Shown in pieces: positions 58,585-64,000 of a DNA stretch of 64,000 nt. The position numbers were made by a program, and so were the translations under genes. The notes under the pieces were generated by a model. It ran no database searches. It was not told where the DNA came from and was given only the letters and a program-made list of their open reading frames with translations. The number at the start of each line of letters is the position of its first letter. The first letter of the stretch is position 1. Source of the DNA: Bactericera cockerelli (taxonomy: Eukaryota; Arthropoda; Insecta; Hemiptera; Triozidae); contig CM044958.1 of the NCBI GenBank assembly GCA_024516035.1, positions 25,434,727 through 25,498,726 on the forward strand, given 5' to 3'.

Positions 58585-58631
58585 ACAGGGTGGTTCCGAA
58601 ACTGAGTCCATATGTTACGGGACCACCCTGT
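58585..58631. repeat. 47-bp mini version: tips ACAGGGTGGTTCC only
   Basis: Acagggtggttcc and the inverse ggaccaccctgt enclose about 20 bp, flanked by TAT/ATA. It looks like a tip-only derivative of the palindromic elements. Confidence 0.65.
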
Positions 58632-60406
58632 ATACATTTTATTTCAGAAAAAAATCACTACTTAATTCAATTAAAAGAGGCTCCAATAATGACCTTTTAA
58701 AGTTATTCTTTATTCTTGATCGTTTTACACTTTCTCACTCTTCTCGATCTTATGCCAGTTCTCTTGGACAGTTGGACACATACAAACTTTGAACAAAATT
58801 CACAGCTGTTGGGATTCTTGAAATAAAAAAAAATATTTTAGTCAAAAATAACACAATTTAATGCTAAACATAAGATTCATATTGTTTTATTATTTATAGA
58901 ATAAAATAAAGTTAGAACTAATCCCTTAAATATAATACTCATCATACCTATTTTTTTCAAGTGATAAAAAATAAGCACCTAATACTAGCATGTTTTCAAA
59001 GGAACAAGGGAGGAACGGAAAGTAGTGATGGGTTCTGCCACACAGCATTCAACACAAAGGAAATAAAGATGCATAACACAGCTTTGGATAGGAGGCTCAT
59101 ATTCATTTGTAGTGTACTATAGCTTACTTAGTGCAGTGTCTATTATTAATTTTTACTTCCCTTATTTTATGATAAAGAAAGTATTGTATTCGTCAAAAAT
59201 TTGACCTACCCAATTTTTACAATTCTGGACGAATCATAATAGCCTCAGGATACCTCGAGAACGGTAAGAGCAAGAGACTTGAAATTTGTTGTGGAAGTTG
59301 ACTTTTTATGTTGAAACTTTTGGTTGAAATCGGTCGCATTCTGATTTTTTTTTATTATATATCTTGAACTTTTTGTACCCGGCCCCAATTTACCGGTATT
59401 TTGGGGGAGTCCCGCTTGGACTAACTTTTTTTATTATTCCTAGATGGGGTTGTGACATATCAAATCCAATGACTTTGAGGTGCTGATTACGAATTTGACA
59501 TTATTTTTTTAGCTAGCTGTGAAGTCACGAGTGGCGGAATTAGACTTATTTTCGAGTGATAAGGAAAGTCGTGTGGTGTCACACCAGTTTTTGTGTAATA
59601 TAAAGATGTGTTCTATTTTTTTAGAACAGAGCCTAAACGCCGCGCCCCTCTGTAACAATTCTGTTCCATGCATCGGAATGCTTTCTTTGTGTGCGAACCT
59701 TACATTCTGTGACAGACCAATCAATCATAAAAATAAAATTTCCTGATTTTTGTCAGGTTAGCCCGATAAAAATATTAACCAAACCATTGTGCAAATTATT
59801 TTGGTGCATGCAAAGAGTTTAGAGGTGTAGGTATTTAATAGTTACAAACTTTACACTTCACCAAACATAATGCATATAATCTTATAGAATGTTAATTTGT
59901 AAAATATGACATTCACAATAATAATCCTACAAGAAAAGGTGTGTGTCTTTATAAAAATAATTATGTTACTCCAGCGTAACTGAAAAGTATCTTATATTTC
60001 AAGTAAACACATTATTCAATTAAATTGAACAAATTTTGTTCTTTAAATAACTATTAGGGATGAATTTGAAGACAACAATGACGGGACAGTGATAATGATA
60101 ATAATAAGTATAGAGATTATTTCAGGAATGTTTAGTATAAATATTATTTCAAAAGTAATTGTTCCTCTTGAAAATTTCAGGAGACAAACAGCAAACATTG
60201 TCATTCAAGCTCTGATGACCATATCAATAAATAAAAAAAATACAATAATATGTAGAAACAATAATAAGTTTACTTAAGTGCAACACACTCATTAATTTGT
60301 ATAAGAAAATTTGAGATAAATAATAATTTGTTCCATGATTAAAAGCAGAAAAACTTCTTTGCTGCTAGAGCACAATTGAATGAATGGACACAACACTACT
60401 TATTTA
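58632..60406. other. Intergenic, with the GGAAAGTA repeat at 59155-59590
   Basis: Otherwise AT-rich. It may hold the 3' UTR of the minus-strand gene near its upper end. Confidence 0.4.
59155..59590 (-). repeat. Dispersed repeat, GGAAAGTA family
   Basis: Inverted copy of 25690-26392 (plus strand starts ttacttcccttattttatga and includes cggccccaatttaccggtat). Confidence 0.7.
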
Positions 60407-60580
60407 GGGCCGGTTCTATCGCTAAATGACAAAACCGAGGTTTCGTGAAACCTTGGTTTGGCTCAATCTCGTATTTAACTAGGCGCACTAGCGCTAATTT
60501 GACGAATCCTTTTGGAACTAGCGTTTCCAATCCAAGATTCGTACCAAACCGAGGTTTTGTAAAATTAATAGAACCGGTCA
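60407..60580. mobile_element. Hairpin MITE related to the 24028 element
   Basis: The arms start GGGCCGGTTCTAT and GACCGGTTCTAT (right, inverted), then aaaaccgaggttt. The core ttgacgaatccttttggaac also occurs in the 24028 element. Confidence 0.65.
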
Positions 60581-60723
60581 GTATTGATTTCATAAGATCA
60601 TACGAAATTTTAAACATGTAGAAATGAGAGGGGCAAGGACTTCGATTGTTATAGACCTCTCTTTAAATAAATGTTCATGAAAAAAAAAAAAAAAAAAAAA
60701 AAAAATGAGAGGCTTGCAAGGGC

Positions 60724-63062
60724 CTACGTCTTGGCTAGGCGGAGCATGTGCAGGATGACCTGGTCCACTGTCTGGTTGTTGAGCAGCTGCTTGATAGCCT
60801 CGTCGTCCGTCACCACACTGAACAGCAGCTTGGCGTTCTCCCGCAGGCTGTCTGCGTAGGACATGCCCGCTGCCTCTGTGGCCGGGGTGTGCCCGCACTG
60901 GCTGCACAACAAATAATAATCATATAATAAATGCCTGCAGCACGGGTGTATATTTACGAGCCTAGCTCTATTTACAAACAGAAAACAAATAACATGAATA
61001 TATCACATAAGAAAGGTTTAAAAACAATCGTATCACAGTTATATATAATTAAAAAAATCAAGTAAAAAAAAAGGGTTCATTGGTTAGAGGTGCTGCCTCA
61101 TCGTACAATAACCTCACCCACCCTAGATTTGGTCGGAAATGCTAGCCTTGCGTGTTCGGGGGGAACTGAATATTTGGTAAGAAAATTCTGCCTTCAACCG
61201 AGAATCGAACTAAGGAGCTCTGCACTACGGGCAGTAGTCAAAACCGTTACATCATGGAGCCTAGTGGTAACACGGTTAGCAATAATGAATAAAATATTAG
61301 AGTTCATCCCACTTCATCATATGAAGCCCCTGTTAACAAACTATTTTTTTTTTAAGTAGTTCAAATAGTCGTCAGTGGTGGTAATTGACCTCCTTCAGAG
61401 GGATAAGGAAAGTTGTGTGAAGTGTGTAAAAAAACTAAACATATTGGTTTGAAATTGAATCTTGATTTCTTACTTTGGGCAAGAATCTTGAAAGCTCTCA
61501 GTAACTTTTAACAATAAGACTTCTTCTATGAGCTGAGCTAAAAAAAGGCCAAGTATTGTTATTATTCTATCTTAAAGAAATCAGATTTTCTATAATCGTT
61601 CACAATGACGTCGACTAAGGATTTTCATGATTATTTATCTAAGCAATGATATTATAAACCAGAAGATCGTACATAACATTTGATATATGCCATTTGGATG
61701 GATGACTCAGTAATTTTGTGAAGGTCCATTTTAATAAATGAGAACAATTAAAGTAATTTTATTGTCCTAAAAAAAGTAAAGTAAAAAAAAAGTAAAAAAA
61801 AAAAAAAAAAGTGAAGTTAGTAAAAATTACTTTAATTGTTCTCATTTATTTGATATATGCAGTTGAAAGCGAATTAAAAAAAATGATAGCCTGGCTTACC
61901 TGATGACTGACTCTATGACGCTCTCGACAGGAGCAGTGGGCCAGCCGTAGAAAGTGAGGGACTCCTCGTCAATCAGCAGGGACAGCAGCTCATGCATGGA
62001 CTCCACCAGCTCTGTCTCACTCAGGACGGGAGGGGTGGGGCGGGCCGCTGGGGAATAGAAAGCGAGGCTTTGTCATTTTTTTTAAGGAAGAGGAGGTAAA
62101 TCTTATATTAATTCAAGACGAACACCAAAGACTGCCTGTCTTTGATGAACAGTGTGAGTTTTGTAAGGGGAAATTGGTGCTTAATACCCACTAAAGTCCT
62201 CCTCTCCCCCTAAGAACACTTGACCCCGGAACCGTTCATAGAACATTACTTCGGTTGTCAGGTGCTTTAGGATTAACTTTGTGATACCTGAGGCTTTGTC
62301 ATACACTGATGCTTGAGATACATATCTTTCAATTTTAGCAAACAGACGATAACGGTGTGGCCTATTTACCATGCAAAAAATTCAAAAAAGAGGCATTCTT
62401 CTAGATGGACAATCTTAAATACAGAACACAAACGCCTTAATTTGCACTTTTTTCAAGAATTGCTGAAAGATGATCATCTAAAAAAAAACCTCTCAAGCTG
62501 CATCGTTCTATACCCCATTTCAATATAGGTAAAACTAGAACAACCCCTAATGAACTAAAGCATTTGGACGCTAGATAAAATGTTAAATAAACATTGCTAT
62601 TTCCTATGTTTCGGCCTTGTTCGCTGCAAAGGTCACTGCATAGATTTCTTTTGTTCATGCCGATGATTTTTTTTTGTTGATGTTGAAATTTTCGATACAA
62701 AAATTCATTCCAGAACAGTTGTATCTTTCCTGAACCAAGTCAAATTAATCGAAATTTCGTTTTTTCGATCAAGAAATAAAGAAGTGAAACTCCCAATATC
62801 CTCACAGTTATTGTGGTTCAGTTGCTCATAGAATATACCTTGTTTATACTGCCGAGATAAGACTGAAAAGTAACTTTACTCCAGCAGTCAAACAGGTCTT
62901 ATATATTTTATATTAGTCCTCACCTCCACTCTCCTCCCCCTCCACATCTCCATCCACATCCTCTCCCCCTTCATTGTCATCTCCCAGCACCTCCGTGAGC
63001 TCATTGGCTGCTGCTGCTAGTAGACGCGCTTGCAGCTTCTTCTGATCCGACTCCGCTACCAC
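60724..63062 (-). CDS. Unrecognised protein, last three exons (C-terminal 154 residues)
   Basis: Exons on the minus strand: 63062-62924 (139 nt), 62047-61900 (148 nt), 60901-60724 (178 nt with TAG). All sites are AG/GT and the phases join (465 nt). Residues 1-46 are VVAESDQKKLQARLLAAAAN followed by an acidic Gly/Asp/Glu stretch. Residues 47-96 include PPVLSETELVESMHELLSLL and LTFYGWPTAPVESVIESVIS. The rest includes QCGHTPATEAAGMSYADSLR, NAKLLFSVVTDDEAIKQLLN and DQVILHMLRLAKT. It looks like an alpha-helical C-terminal module and its codon use is GC-richer than the surroundings, which supports real coding. I cannot name the family. The 5' part continues beyond 63062, probably outside the window. 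A long A-run (plus strand 60680-60704) lies just downstream of the stop. Confidence 0.75.
61105..61270 (-). mobile_element. SINE-like repeat, family IV
   Basis: It contains caataacctcacccacccta, gagaatcgaactaaggagct and gtcaaaaccgttacatcatg, in the same order as 290-480. Confidence 0.5.
61734..61850. repeat. Inverted repeat with A-rich centre
   Basis: aaatgagaacaattaaagta and its inverse enclose an A-rich centre. TTTGATATATGC occurs on both sides (about 61679-61690 and 61849-61860). It lies in an intron of the unidentified gene. Confidence 0.5.
62048..62923. other. Intron of the unidentified minus-strand gene
   Basis: A family II SINE fragment lies near 62838-62910 (tttatactgccgagataaga). 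Nothing else. Confidence 0.45.
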
Positions 63063-63096
63063 CTAAAAGAGATACATTAATACACAACTGAGAGTA

Positions 63097-63355
63097 GTCA
63101 CTTGGCCTAGCGGTAGCATGCTCGGCTTGCACTCCAGGTGACCCGGGTTCGAATCCCGGCGGGGTCGGAATTTTTTCGGCTCTGTACTTTGGATGTCGGG
63201 GCCTACCTTAGCCTCGTGAGGACAATTGGGGTAGTTGTAGAGTGGGCAACGACCAGTGGCGGCATTACGAGATAGATATTGGAATATGATAGTTGGTCGG
63301 AGATATGATGCATTAGCATTAGTTCTCTTAATGTCGATGCTACCCACTAAGAATT
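63097..63355 (+). mobile_element. tRNA-derived SINE, family I-like
   Basis: The head is gtcacttggcctagcggtag with an intact B-box gggttcgaatcccgg; the body has ggctctgtactttggatgtc and ends gctacccactaag. It lies upstream (minus sense) of the first visible exon of the unidentified gene. Confidence 0.75.
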
Positions 63356-64000
63356 CATTTTATCTACCTCTTAATAGAATGACTAGAAATGCGAATGCAA
63401 ACCCTGAATTTGATTTTTGACATATTTACTTACCATGGATTTTATTCCATGTAAATCCTTTCTTGATTTCTACTTAGGTTCTGACAATCAGTTTCAGTAC
63501 TCACATCAATGTAACTGTGATATGTAACTGTGATATTCTTCAACTTATTATTATCATTACTTAATTATTATCTAGTCACTTTTTTATATTCCTATGATTT
63601 TTTCCTCCTATTTTAATCTTGACATATTATGTATTTCGTTTGTGTCTGTAGAAGAAAGAAAAAATCTCATCTTATATTTTGTTAATATTGTAAATTGGTT
63701 ATGTACCGTAAAATATACAATACCTAACGGTATTTATTATTATTATTATAAAAGAATTGTGACAAAATAACACAAATAACTAGCTCTTTATCTTTAGCTC
63801 TTTTTAAGACACAACTTATTAAACTGCCCAAAACTAACATACAAGTTCTTCTTATCCAGCAGCTATTTTCCGTAACATCTTCTTCTTCTTCTTCTTTCAC
63901 TTTGCCTTTTCCCAAATCTATTTGAGTTCGGCACTTTTCAAACTCATGGTTGAAGACGTTGAAGTTGGTTGGTTGTGTCGTATTTTTACTTCTGAATGCC
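63356..64000. other. Upstream intron or flank of the unidentified gene
   Basis: AT-rich with ATT and CTT microsatellites. No exon is recognised. Confidence 0.4.

Noticed and set aside
63105..63170. Possible tRNA gene (gggttcgaatcccgg)
   Set aside because: The body continues into the family I SINE text and no full cloverleaf closes.

Overview
The window is animal nuclear DNA, AT-rich, intron-rich and loaded with transposons. The gene content (a rhotekin with HR1, anillin-like and PH regions; a mitochondrial ribosomal protein mL41) and the repeat types (5S-derived SINEs, several tRNA-derived SINE families, LINE 3' tails ending in an A-rich repeat, many MITEs) fit an insect. A hemipteran is my best guess, but the species cannot be fixed from this sequence.

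Layout. 1-10.7 kb: repeat-rich DNA with no recognisable exon, probably upstream or intronic sequence of rhotekin, ending in a 49-bp minisatellite. 10.77-29.11 kb (+): eight coding exons of a Rho-effector rhotekin. Every exon phase joins correctly and the exons give 479 residues plus a stop; the N-terminal exon(s) were not found. The stop codon lies inside the first unit of a 28-bp minisatellite that forms the start of the 3' UTR (to about 30.1 kb). 31.81-34.39 kb: a TIR element with 8-bp target duplication, carrying a 1.65-kb palindrome. 34.86-35.39 kb (-): an intact single-exon mL41 (MRPL41) gene. 35.66-52.14 kb: two almost identical 8241-bp units, head to tail. The unit edges coincide with imperfect terminal inverted repeats, and the pair is flanked by one 8-bp direct repeat, so this looks like a tandem dimer of a transposable element. 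52.2-58.6 kb: a nest of MITEs, a 5S-SINE and several long palindromic elements with tips TACAGGG/CCCTGTA. 60.72-63.06 kb (-): the last three coding exons (154 residues) of a conserved-looking but unrecognised gene.

How the parts relate. The only confident protein genes are rhotekin (Rho GTPase signalling), mL41 (mitochondrial large ribosomal subunit) and the unidentified minus-strand gene. They are neighbours with no sign of shared function. The most notable signal is structural: local duplications sit on rhotekin splice sites (exons B and F) and on its stop codon, MITEs sit within tens of bases of exon edges, and at least seven inverted-repeat loci share the TACAGGG tip while having different interiors.
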